This document shows, piece by piece, positions 42,912-50,682 of a DNA stretch of 64,000 bases. Position 1 is the stretch's first letter. Each line of letters opens with the position of its first letter. Origin of the DNA: Cupriavidus plantarum (GTDB taxonomy: Bacteria; Pseudomonadota; Gammaproteobacteria; Burkholderiales; Burkholderiaceae); NCBI RefSeq assembly GCF_905397285.1, contig NZ_CAJPUX010000001.1, positions 1,488,001 through 1,552,000 of the forward strand, written 5' to 3'. Made by a program: the position numbers and the translations under genes. The notes beneath the pieces are model-generated. The model ran no database searches. It had not been told where the DNA came from and was given only the letters and a program-made list of their open reading frames with translations.

Positions 42912-44111
42912 ATGTTGAACCACGCGCTCGAAGGGCTCACGATCATCGATTTCACACAGATTGCGGCTGGACCGATCTCGACGATGCTCATGGCGGACAT
43001 GGGCGCCCGCGTGATCAAGGTCGAGCCGCCGCGCGGCGAGCTCGGCCGCGGGCTCGGCCCTGGCTGGATCGGTGACGACAGCACGCTGTTCCACGCGTTC
43101 AATCGGAACAAGTCCGGCATTGCGCTGGACCTGAAGACCGCCGACGGCGCGGCGGTCGCCCGAAGGTTGATCGCACAGGCCGACATCGTCGTCGAAAGCA
43201 TGCGGCCGGGTGTGATGGACCGGCTTGGCCTGGGTTACGCGCAGCTGGGTCCGGATCATCCCGCGCTGATCTACTGCTCGATCTCGGCATACGGACAGGT
43301 CGGCCCCTATGCCGATCGTGCCGGCGTCGATGGCATTTTGCAGGCGGATTCCGGGCTGATGAGCCTGATCGGCACGGAGGGGCACGAGCCGTGCAAGGTG
43401 CAGTCGCCGGTTGTGGACGTGATGACGGGGTATGTCGCGGTGATGGGCATCCTCGCCAGGCTCGCGCAGCGGCAGCGCGATGGCCGCGGCGGGCACCTGG
43501 ACGTGAACCTGCTCAACGCGGCGCTGGCCTTGCAGCAATCGGCGCTGGCAAGCTATCTCGCCGATGGCGAACTGCCCGTGCGCGCCGGCAGCGCGGCGCC
43601 CTATGCGGCCCCGAATCAGGCGTTCCGCACGCGGGATGGCTGGATCATGGTGGCGGCCTATATGCCCGAGCGGTGGCGCAAGCTATGCGACGTGCTGGGC
43701 CTGCCCGGCCTTGCCGATGACCCTCGGTTCGCAACGTCGCCGCTGCGCGTGGCGAACCGCGAGGCCATGGTGGAAGCGTTGACGGCGGTCTTCGTCACCC
43801 GCACGACGGATGGCTGGCTTCCCGTGCTAGAGGCGGCCGATATCCTCTGCGCGCGCGTGGCGACGTATGCGGACGTTGCCGCGCATCCGCAGGTCGCGGC
43901 CAATCGCATGATCGCCGAGGCGACGCATCCCGTCCATGGGACGATCCGCATGCCGGGCTTTCCGGTATGCAGCGCGGAAGTCAACGATGGGCCGCATCGG
44001 CACGCGCCCGCGTGCGGGCAGGATACGATCGCGGTGCTGCGGGACTTTGGCTTTGCCAATGGAGAGATCGCCGGTCTGATCGACAGCCGCGCGGTCCACT
44101 GTGCGGGCTGA
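42912..44111 (+). CDS. CaiB/BaiF-family CoA-transferase
   Basis: A 399-residue class III CoA-transferase. The N-terminal DFTQIAAGPISTMLMADMGARVIKVEPP motif and catalytic Asp D169 (SPVVDVMTGY) sit at their usual positions, and the length is typical. It likely activates the imported acid by transfer of CoA from a donor such as succinyl-CoA, the first step for the hydratase, SDR and thiolase encoded upstream. It is the last gene of the operon and is convergent with a LysR gene 8 bp away. Confidence 0.88.
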   Translation: MLNHALEGLTIIDFTQIAAGPISTMLMADMGARVIKVEPPRGELGRGLGPGWIGDDSTLFHAFNRNKSGIALDLKTADGAAVARRLIAQADIVVESMRPGVMDRLGLGYAQLGPDHPALIYCSISAYGQVGPYADRAGVDGILQADSGLMSLIGTEGHEPCKVQSPVVDVMTGYVAVMGILARLAQRQRDGRGGHLDVNLLNAALALQQSALASYLADGELPVRAGSAAPYAAPNQAFRTRDGWIMVAAYMPERWRKLCDVLGLPGLADDPRFATSPLRVANREAMVEALTAVFVTRTTDGWLPVLEAADILCARVATYADVAAHPQVAANRMIAEATHPVHGTIRMPGFPVCSAEVNDGPHRHAPACGQDTIAVLRDFGFANGEIAGLIDSRAVHCAG

Positions 44112-44119
44112 GGCGTGCA

Positions 44120-45004
44120 CTAGGCCTGATCGAACTGTGCCAGCAGCCACTTGCGGAACGTCGTCATACTGGGACTCTCCGCGCGATCTGCCGGCGTCAG
44201 CAGGTAGTACGTGAAATCGCCCATGTCGACGACCTTGCGAAACGGGGCCACGAGCTTGCCCGCATCGAGGTCGTCCTCCACGAGAAACCGCTGCGCGATC
44301 GCAAAGCCCTGCCCTTCGAGCGCCGCGGCATAGGCCATCGCCGAACTCTGGTACGTCATGCCGCTGCGCGGATCGACGCGGTCGCCGGCCCTGGCGGCAG
44401 TGAGCCAGCAGGCCCAGTCGTCGGGCCGCGCGATCGAATGCAGCAGCACCTGCCGCTGGAGATCCGCCACGCCCCGCACGCCTTTGGCAACAGCGGGACT
44501 GCATACGGGCACGAGCAGATTGGAGACGAGCCGATAGGTCTTCGCTCCCGGCCACTTGCCATCGCCGAGCCGGATCGCGCCGTCGATGTCCTCGCGGCGA
44601 AAATCGACGGGATCGAGGGATGCGGTGAGCAGGACCTCGATGCCCTTGTTGGCGGCATGGAAGCTGGACAGCCGCGGGATCAGCCAGCGCATCGCGAACG
44701 TGGTGTACGCCCGTACCTTGAGCTGCGTCCTCCGCGTGCGCTGCATCACGCGGCTGGTCGCCTTGCGCAGCCCGTCCATGGAACTCGTGACGGCGCGGTA
44801 GTACTCCTCGCCTTCGCGCGTGAGCGTGATCTCGCGATGCCCACGCACGAACAGCGGAATCCCTAACGCCTCCTCCAGCGTCCGGATCTGCCGGCTCACC
44901 GCGCCGGCGGTGACGTGCAGTTCGGTGGCGGCCACCGTGATGCTGAGGCGGCGCGCGACGATTTCGAAGGCACGAATGGCGTTGAGGGGCGGCAGGCGGT
45001 CCAT
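44120..45004 (-). CDS. LysR-family regulator, GcvA-like
   Basis: A 294-residue LysR protein. It begins MDRLPPLNAIRAFEIVARRLS, typical of the GcvA/AmpR branch, with the HTH around ITVAATELHVTAGAVSRQIRTLEEALG. The effector domain follows from about residue 90. It is convergent with the acid-degradation operon and may control it, though members of this branch more often control a divergent neighbour. The divergent neighbour side holds the YghU-type gene, which is on the same strand, so the target is uncertain. Confidence 0.86.
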   Translation of the reverse strand: MDRLPPLNAIRAFEIVARRLSITVAATELHVTAGAVSRQIRTLEEALGIPLFVRGHREITLTREGEEYYRAVTSSMDGLRKATSRVMQRTRRTQLKVRAYTTFAMRWLIPRLSSFHAANKGIEVLLTASLDPVDFRREDIDGAIRLGDGKWPGAKTYRLVSNLLVPVCSPAVAKGVRGVADLQRQVLLHSIARPDDWACWLTAARAGDRVDPRSGMTYQSSAMAYAAALEGQGFAIAQRFLVEDDLDAGKLVAPFRKVVDMGDFTYYLLTPADRAESPSMTTFRKWLLAQFDQA

Positions 45005-45055
45005 GCCGGGATTCTGGTTCGCGATTGAGAAAAACTCAATCGCGGGAAACCCGGC

Positions 45056-45958
45056 CTAGCGCTTCGCTTTTGCCTTGGTCGGTTGCCCGAGCTTCGCAAA
45101 GTCCGACGCATCGTGCCGCTCGCGCAACTGCTCCGAGGGCGCGCCGCTCGTCCGGTTCACGATTCGTCCTCGCTTCACCGCGGGTCGCGCTGCGATCTCG
45201 TCCTTCCACCGCTGCACGTGCCTGTAGTCGCCCACCGACAGGAATCGGCCCCCGTCGGCATAGATCTCGTTGGCGGCAAGCGCGCCATACCATGGCCACA
45301 CGGCGATATCGGCGATCGAGTATTCCTCGCCGGCCAGAAAGCGATGGTTCGCCAGGTGCTTGTCCAGCACGTCGAGCTGGCGCTTGACCTCCATGGCGAA
45401 GCGGTCGATCGCGTACTGGATGCGCATTGGCGCATACGCGTAGAAATGACCGAACCCGCCGCCAAGGTACGGTGCCGCGCCCACCTGCCAGAACAGCCAG
45501 TTCAGCGCCTCCGTCTGCGCCTGATGCTCCCTTGGGAGGAACGCGTCGAACTTCCTCGCCAGATACACGAGGATCGATCCGCTCTCGAACACGCGCGTAG
45601 GCGTGGGCGTCGATCGATCCACGAGCGCGGGAATCTTGGAATTCGGATTGATATCGACGAACCCGGACCCGAACTGGTCGCCCTTGAAAATATTGATCAG
45701 CCACGCATCGTACTCGGCGTCCTTGTGGCCCTGTTCAAGCAATTCCTCCAGCAGAATCGTGATCTTCTGGCCGTTAGGCGTGCCCTGCGAGTACAGCTGC
45801 AATGGGTGCTTGCCCACCGGCAGCACGGTCTCGGCCTGGGCGCCGGCAGTCGGCCGGTTGATATTGGCGAACTGCCCACCGTTCTCTGTTTCCCACGACC
45901 AAACCTCGGGCACTTCATAGCCCGCTGGAAAATTGCTCATGCCTTCGTCGTCCTTCAT
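45056..45958 (-). CDS. yghU: YghU-type glutathione S-transferase/disulfide-bond oxidoreductase
   Basis: A 300-residue nu-class glutathione transferase homologue. The long N-terminal extension (VPEVWSWETENGGQFANINRPTAG) is typical of YghU/YfcG. The thioredoxin-fold part follows (LYSQGTPNGQKITILLEELLE, with SKIPALVD) and then the helical domain. YghU binds two glutathiones and reduces disulfides or peroxides. A GGAG site supports the start at 45958 (MKDDEGMSN); an ATG at 45940 matches the family start better. The C-terminus is Lys-rich. The symbol is by family resemblance. Confidence 0.86.
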   Translation of the reverse strand: MKDDEGMSNFPAGYEVPEVWSWETENGGQFANINRPTAGAQAETVLPVGKHPLQLYSQGTPNGQKITILLEELLEQGHKDAEYDAWLINIFKGDQFGSGFVDINPNSKIPALVDRSTPTPTRVFESGSILVYLARKFDAFLPREHQAQTEALNWLFWQVGAAPYLGGGFGHFYAYAPMRIQYAIDRFAMEVKRQLDVLDKHLANHRFLAGEEYSIADIAVWPWYGALAANEIYADGGRFLSVGDYRHVQRWKDEIAARPAVKRGRIVNRTSGAPSEQLRERHDASDFAKLGQPTKAKAKR

Positions 45959-46099
45959 GCAAAGTCTCCGTTTCAGGAAGCACGGCAAGTCTACGGCGAA
46001 ACGCGCCTGCTCGCTTTGTGGGCATTTTTCAGGCGCGTTCGCCGCCGCTACACTCGCTGCGGTCCGGAAAAGTGGAGACGTGATGAAGGCCGGCGTCGC

Positions 46100-46648
46100 T
46101 TACCTGCCGCCGGCAAACAGCTCGATCGTTGCGCGGTTGAAGGCGGGGATGTCATCCGGTTTGCGGCTCGTGACGAGGTTGCCGTCGGTCACCGATTCCT
46201 GATCGACCCAGTTCGCGCCTGCATTGGTCAGATCGCTCCGTAGCGACGGCCACGAGGTGATCTTGCGGCCCTTGACGGCGCCCGCTTCGATTAGCGTCCA
46301 CGGCCCGTGGCAAATGGCCGCAATCGGCTTGCCCGCGTCCACGAAGGCCTTGACGAAGGCCACCGCCTCCGGCTGCATGCGCAGCGCGTCGGGGTTGATA
46401 ACGCCGCCAGGCAGCAACAGCGCATCGAACTGATCGGGCCTGGCCTGGGCGAGCGGCTGGTCGACCGGGACGGTATCGCCCCACTCCTTGATGTTCCAGC
46501 CCTTCACCTGCTTGTCTTGTGGCGACACCACAGTGGTCTGCGCGCCGGCGGCGTCGAGGGCCTTGCGCGGTTCCAGTAATTCCACCTGCTCGAAACCGTC
46601 GGTGACGAGGATGGCGACCTTCTTGCCGTTGAGGGTAGATTCGCTCAT
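46100..46648 (-). CDS. DJ-1/PfpI-family protein
   Basis: A 182-residue single-domain protein of the PfpI/YhbO group. The conserved E20 (DGFEQVEL) and nucleophile C113 in AAICHGPW, followed by H114, form the usual site. Family members have been described as proteases, glyoxalases or protein/nucleotide deglycases, with disputed activities, and are induced by stress. AACAGGAGC gives a good ribosome site for the ATG at 46648. It stands alone, downstream of RecQ on the same strand. Confidence 0.88.
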   Translation of the reverse strand: MSESTLNGKKVAILVTDGFEQVELLEPRKALDAAGAQTTVVSPQDKQVKGWNIKEWGDTVPVDQPLAQARPDQFDALLLPGGVINPDALRMQPEAVAFVKAFVDAGKPIAAICHGPWTLIEAGAVKGRKITSWPSLRSDLTNAGANWVDQESVTDGNLVTSRKPDDIPAFNRATIELFAGGR

Positions 46649-46743
46649 GCTTGGGCTCCTGTTGAAAGATGCAGGGGCCGACGCATCGCGCATGCCAGCA
46701 CGCGTGCGGCGCAGTAATCGTTGTCATCGCGACGGCGGCGCGT

Positions 46744-48570
46744 CTATGCGGCCGGCGCCGTTGCAGTTTGCGCGGCAAGACGTTGTAATTTTCGGGGCCG
46801 CGCGGGCTTGAGGTACTCGGGCAGAAAGCGCCTGACGCTGCCATCGGCAAAGCGGAGGTCCACCGACAGGTCGGACACGGCCACCACTTCGCCACGCCCA
46901 AATCGTGGCGCCCGGGCGTCGTCGCCGACGACAAACGTCACGACATCCTTGCGATCCGCATGGGCAGGCCGCTCTTGACCTTTTCCAATCCCCTGGCCCT
47001 TCCCCATCGTCCGGCCTTTCTCGGCCTCCTCACCCTCCTGCCGCTCGCTTCCTCCCTCACCCGCCAGTTCGGCCAACTCCGTGAGCTCCGCTAGTTCCGC
47101 CATTCGCCGGCACGAATCGCACATCCCGCACTCGCCAGAGAACGCCGCCTCGCCGTAGTAGTCCAGCAGCATCGCCCACCGGCATCGCCCGCTCCGCGCA
47201 TAATCGATCATCGCGCGCAAGGCATCGTGATCGTCACGGCTTCGTCGCTCATATTGCTCCGAGACGCGCTCGATCGCCGCGTCGCCGTCCTCCATCAGCC
47301 GGAAACGGCCGCCCCGATCGCGCTTTGCCGCGCCAAATTCGCCGAGCATGCGCAGGCCCACCTGCAGGCGTGTGGTGCTGATGTCCGGCAACGCGATGCC
47401 GACTTCAGCCGTCGTGGCGGGCTGTTTTCGGATCGCCACCGCAATCCGCCGTAAGTCCGCAGCAGACGGATAGCGGTTGGCCATGAAGAACCGATGGATC
47501 CGCTTGTCGCCCTCATGGAACAGCAGCGTGCATCGCGCCGTCTTCCCGTCACGGCCCGCGCGGCCCGACTCCTGGTAATACGCATCGAGCGTCGCGGGAA
47601 ACTGCGCGTGGACGATGAAGCGGACATCGGATTTGTCGATACCCATGCCGAACGCATTGGTGGCGACCATCACGCGCGCCTGGCCCGTCATGAACGCCTC
47701 CTGCGCGGCGGTACGCTGCGCTGCCGTGCGTCGCCCGTGATAGAGGGCCACGGAGCCGTCCGCCTCCACCAGCATCGCATGAATGGACTCGGCCATCGCA
47801 ACCGTGGCGGCATACACGATGCCCGGTTCATGGCTATCGACCACCCGCGCGCGAACCGCCGCCATGCGTGCCGCCTCATCGGCAACGTGCTCCACTGCAT
47901 AGGCGAGATTCGGCCGATACAACGCGGTCCGCACGACCTTCGGCTTGCGCAGGCGCAACTGCTCGGCGATATCCTCGACGACCTGATCCGTCGCGGTCGC
48001 CGTCAGGGCCAGCATCGGGGGACGCCCGAGCGCCTTCGTCGCGTCATGCAGCCCGAGATAGGCAGGGCGAAAGTCATGTCCCCACTGTGAGATGCAATGG
48101 GCTTCATCCACGACGAACAGGGAGACGCCGCAACGGCGAATCGCGTCGCGCACCTCGGCCTTCTCCAGTTGCTCGGGCGTGGTCAGCAGAATCCGGCTGG
48201 CTGCGGCATCGAGTCCCGCCAGTTCGTCCTGGCCCACGACGCTGTTGACGACGGCAGGCGGAAAGCCGAGCGCCTCGAGCTTGTCGGCCTGATCCTGCAT
48301 CAGCGCGATCAGCGGAGACACTACGACCGTGAGTCCATCGCCGAGCAACGCCGGCAACTGATAGCACAGTGACTTGCCGCTGCCGGTCGGCATGACGGCG
48401 ATCGTATCCCGCCCCTCGAGCACGGCGGCGAGCACCTCGCCCTGCCCGGGCCGCAGCCCGCGCACGCCGAATGTTTCGCGTAGCACCCTGCGTGCGGCGG
48501 GCGTGAGCGAAAGATTGGCGTGCAGTAACGAGGCGTGCGACGAGGCATGCTGAGAGGCGTCTGAGACCAT
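46744..48570 (-). CDS. RecQ-family ATP-dependent DNA helicase
   Basis: A helicase of about 608 residues. Motif I is MPTGSGKS, motif II DEAHCISQWGHDFR, and motif VI includes ESGRAGRDG. Zinc-binding cysteines occur in the RQC part (CRWAMLLDYYGEAAF followed by CGMCDSC). No HRDC domain follows. Instead there is a Leu/Glu/Ala-rich repeat stretch and a Gly/Lys/Gln-rich repeat linker, then a short basic domain ending at residue 608. The start is uncertain: ATG at 48570 is used, with in-frame ATGs at 48636 and 48645, none with a good ribosome site. Confidence 0.86.
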   Translation of the reverse strand: MVSDASQHASSHASLLHANLSLTPAARRVLRETFGVRGLRPGQGEVLAAVLEGRDTIAVMPTGSGKSLCYQLPALLGDGLTVVVSPLIALMQDQADKLEALGFPPAVVNSVVGQDELAGLDAAASRILLTTPEQLEKAEVRDAIRRCGVSLFVVDEAHCISQWGHDFRPAYLGLHDATKALGRPPMLALTATATDQVVEDIAEQLRLRKPKVVRTALYRPNLAYAVEHVADEAARMAAVRARVVDSHEPGIVYAATVAMAESIHAMLVEADGSVALYHGRRTAAQRTAAQEAFMTGQARVMVATNAFGMGIDKSDVRFIVHAQFPATLDAYYQESGRAGRDGKTARCTLLFHEGDKRIHRFFMANRYPSAADLRRIAVAIRKQPATTAEVGIALPDISTTRLQVGLRMLGEFGAAKRDRGGRFRLMEDGDAAIERVSEQYERRSRDDHDALRAMIDYARSGRCRWAMLLDYYGEAAFSGECGMCDSCRRMAELAELTELAELAGEGGSERQEGEEAEKGRTMGKGQGIGKGQERPAHADRKDVVTFVVGDDARAPRFGRGEVVAVSDLSVDLRFADGSVRRFLPEYLKPARPRKLQRLAAQTATAPAA

Positions 48571-48697
48571 ATGGGGAACGTGCTGAGCCGATGGGCAATG
48601 CCACCTTCCTGCAATCGCTATGCCAGCGGCATCCATCGCCCGCACGCCCGCCTCGGGCTTGACGACCCGCGCCGGAAGCCGCTACATTGCGACCATC

Positions 48698-48793
48698 ATG
48701 AGCCGCCGTCTTTACACTCCTCGCCCTGAAGTTGCTGCGCAACAGCCGCAGCGGGACGCGCGCGCCAAAGCCAAAAAACAGTCGCTCACCTGA
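48698..48793 (+). CDS. Possible 31-residue basic peptide
   Basis: An ATG at 48698 opens a 31-codon frame encoding a Gln/Arg/Lys-rich peptide beginning MSRRLYTPRPE and ending KKQSLT. No clear ribosome site precedes it. It lies in the 388-bp region between RecQ and a DHDPS-family gene, directly before an inverted repeat. I cannot assign a function and it may not be translated. Confidence 0.2.
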   Translation: MSRRLYTPRPEVAAQQPQRDARAKAKKQSLT

Positions 48794-48803
48794 CCGGAGC
48801 GTG

Positions 48804-48831
48804 CTGTTCCGTCAGTTGAGCGACGGAACAG
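48804..48831. promoter_or_regulatory. Perfect 10-bp inverted repeat upstream of the DHDPS-family gene
   Basis: CTGTTCCGTC (48804-48813) and GACGGAACAG (48822-48831) pair fully around an 8-bp loop. No T run follows, so an operator is more likely than a terminator. It lies about 128 bp upstream of the start at 48959. The rest of 48571-48958 holds nothing else that I can support apart from the possible peptide at 48698. Confidence 0.5.
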
Positions 48832-48958
48832 TATCAGCGCGGAAAACGGTCGCCCCTTGCCCATTGCCCTTTGGCGTACCTCCTGGCTTCCCCCTTCTAG
48901 CGCCCCCTGCTCCGCCGCTTGTCTCGCGGTTTCCGAATCGGTCGATCTGGAGCAAGCA

Positions 48959-49963
48959 ATGCAGGAAGTGCCATCCGTTGAATCTCTTTACCGCGGTATC
49001 TGGCTGCCGCTCGTCACGCCTTTCAGCGACGCCAATGGCTGCGGCGTCGCAGGTCATGGTGACGTGGATCACGTCGCCCTGCGGGGACTGGTCGCGCATT
49101 ACCGCGAGAGCGGACTGGCGGGGCTCGTCGTCTGCGGCAGCACGGGCGAAGCGGCCGCCCTCGACCAGGCCGAGCAGCTCGCGGTGCTGGACACCGTGCT
49201 GGCCGAAGCCGGTGACCTGCCCGTCATCATGGGCCTCGCCGGCAACAATCTCAGGCATGTGCTGACCCGTCTGGACAAGCTCAACACGCGGCCCCTCGCG
49301 GGCATCCTCGCGCCCGCGCCGTATTACATCAGGCCCTCGCAGGACGGATTGAAGGATTACTTCCGATCCCTGGCCGACCGCTCGCGCGCGCCGCTCGTGC
49401 TGTACGACATCCCGTATCGCACAGGGGCGACGCTCACCGCCGACACGCTCCTCTCGCTCGCGGGCCACGAAAACATCCGCGCGATCAAGGATTGCGGCGG
49501 CAACGCCGACACCACGCAGGCCCTCATCGCCGACGGCCGCCTCGCCGTGCTCGCGGGAGAAGACCACCAACTGCTCTCCACGCTCTGCATGGGCGGCCAC
49601 GGCGCGATCATCGCCTCGGCGCACATCCGGCCCGACCTGTTCGCCGCGCTGTGGCGCGCGGTCGCCGACCAGCAACTGGACGTCGCACGGCACCTCTTTC
49701 ACACGCTGATGCCGATCATCCGGCTGCTGTTTGCAGAGCCGAACCCCGGCCCGCTGAAGGCCCTGCTGAGCGAACACGGATGGCTGCGCAACGCGTTGCG
49801 ATCGCCCATGACAACCGCCTCGGCCGCGCTAGCCGAGCAACTGGCCATGGCGAGCCGCGCACTGGACGTGCTGCAGCCGCTGAGACCGGCGCGGGCGATG
49901 CCGATCCAGTACGCCCGTCCCGGCGAGCGCCATCAACCGCCGACCGCGAAGGCCGTCGGGTAA
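48959..49963 (+). CDS. Dihydrodipicolinate synthase-family lyase (DapA-like)
   Basis: A 334-residue class I aldolase-fold protein. The Schiff-base lysine is K177 (AIKDCGGN), the GSTGE motif is CGSTGEAA at 59-66, and the Tyr pair occurs in VLYDIPYRTG. The C-terminal tail after about residue 300 is longer than in DapA. The sequence fits either a secondary dihydrodipicolinate synthase or a related pyruvate aldolase. It stands alone between RecQ and an iron-uptake pair. The GGAG ribosome site supports the ATG at 48959. Confidence 0.84.
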   Translation: MQEVPSVESLYRGIWLPLVTPFSDANGCGVAGHGDVDHVALRGLVAHYRESGLAGLVVCGSTGEAAALDQAEQLAVLDTVLAEAGDLPVIMGLAGNNLRHVLTRLDKLNTRPLAGILAPAPYYIRPSQDGLKDYFRSLADRSRAPLVLYDIPYRTGATLTADTLLSLAGHENIRAIKDCGGNADTTQALIADGRLAVLAGEDHQLLSTLCMGGHGAIIASAHIRPDLFAALWRAVADQQLDVARHLFHTLMPIIRLLFAEPNPGPLKALLSEHGWLRNALRSPMTTASAALAEQLAMASRALDVLQPLRPARAMPIQYARPGERHQPPTAKAVG

Positions 49964-49972
49964 CGCGGCAAA

Positions 49973-50659
49973 TCAGGTCTCGCTCCACTGCCGTAACAGG
50001 TTGTGATAGCAACCCACCAGCGAGCGGCGTGCGCGTTCGTCGGCGTTGGTCTGGTTGAGGGTCTGGATGGCGTTGTCCATGTCGAACAGCAGCGCGCGCT
50101 GCGTGTCGTCGCGGATGAGGCTCTGGATCCAGAAGAAGCTGGCGAGGCGCGTGCCGCGCGTGATGGGCGTGACCTGGTGGAGGCTGGTGGCGGGGTAGAC
50201 GACCATATCCCCCGCGGCCAGCTTGACTGCGTGGACGCCGTAGGTGTCTTCGACCTGAAGCTCGCCGCCGTCGTAGCTCTCGGGATCGGAAAGGAACAAC
50301 GTGGCCGAGATGTCGGTCCGCAGCTTGCGGCCGTTGTGGGGATGGATGCGAACGCTGCCGTCAACGTGCGCGCCGAAGGTCATGCCCTCGCTGTAGCGGT
50401 TGAACATCGGCGGATACACGATGTTCGGCAGCGCCGCGCTGATGAACAGCGGGTTGCGTTCGAGCGCGGACAGGATCAGGCTCTGGCACTGCGCCGCCAC
50501 CTCGGAACGCTCGTCGATCTGCTGGTTGAACTTGACCGGCGCCCCGGAATACCCGGCCGTGACCCGGCCATCCACCCACGCATCGCCCGCATGTTCGAGT
50601 TGCCGGACCAGAACGGCCAGCTGTTCAGGATTGAGAACTTTCGGGACGCAGACGAGCAT
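49973..50659 (-). CDS. PKHD-type Fe(II)/2-oxoglutarate dioxygenase (PiuC/YbiX-like)
   Basis: A 228-residue dioxygenase with iron ligands H98 and D100 (HVDGSVR) and H161 (LHQVTPITRGTR), followed by the 2-oxoglutarate-binding Arg at 168 or 171. This family is regularly encoded next to catecholate-siderophore TonB receptors, as here (23 bp after the receptor stop), and is part of the Fur regulon in other proteobacteria. The substrate is unknown. An AGGAA site precedes the ATG at 50659. Confidence 0.9.
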   Translation of the reverse strand: MLVCVPKVLNPEQLAVLVRQLEHAGDAWVDGRVTAGYSGAPVKFNQQIDERSEVAAQCQSLILSALERNPLFISAALPNIVYPPMFNRYSEGMTFGAHVDGSVRIHPHNGRKLRTDISATLFLSDPESYDGGELQVEDTYGVHAVKLAAGDMVVYPATSLHQVTPITRGTRLASFFWIQSLIRDDTQRALLFDMDNAIQTLNQTNADERARRSLVGCYHNLLRQWSET

Positions 50660-50682
50660 GGGTGGTTCCTGGCGATTCCTGC

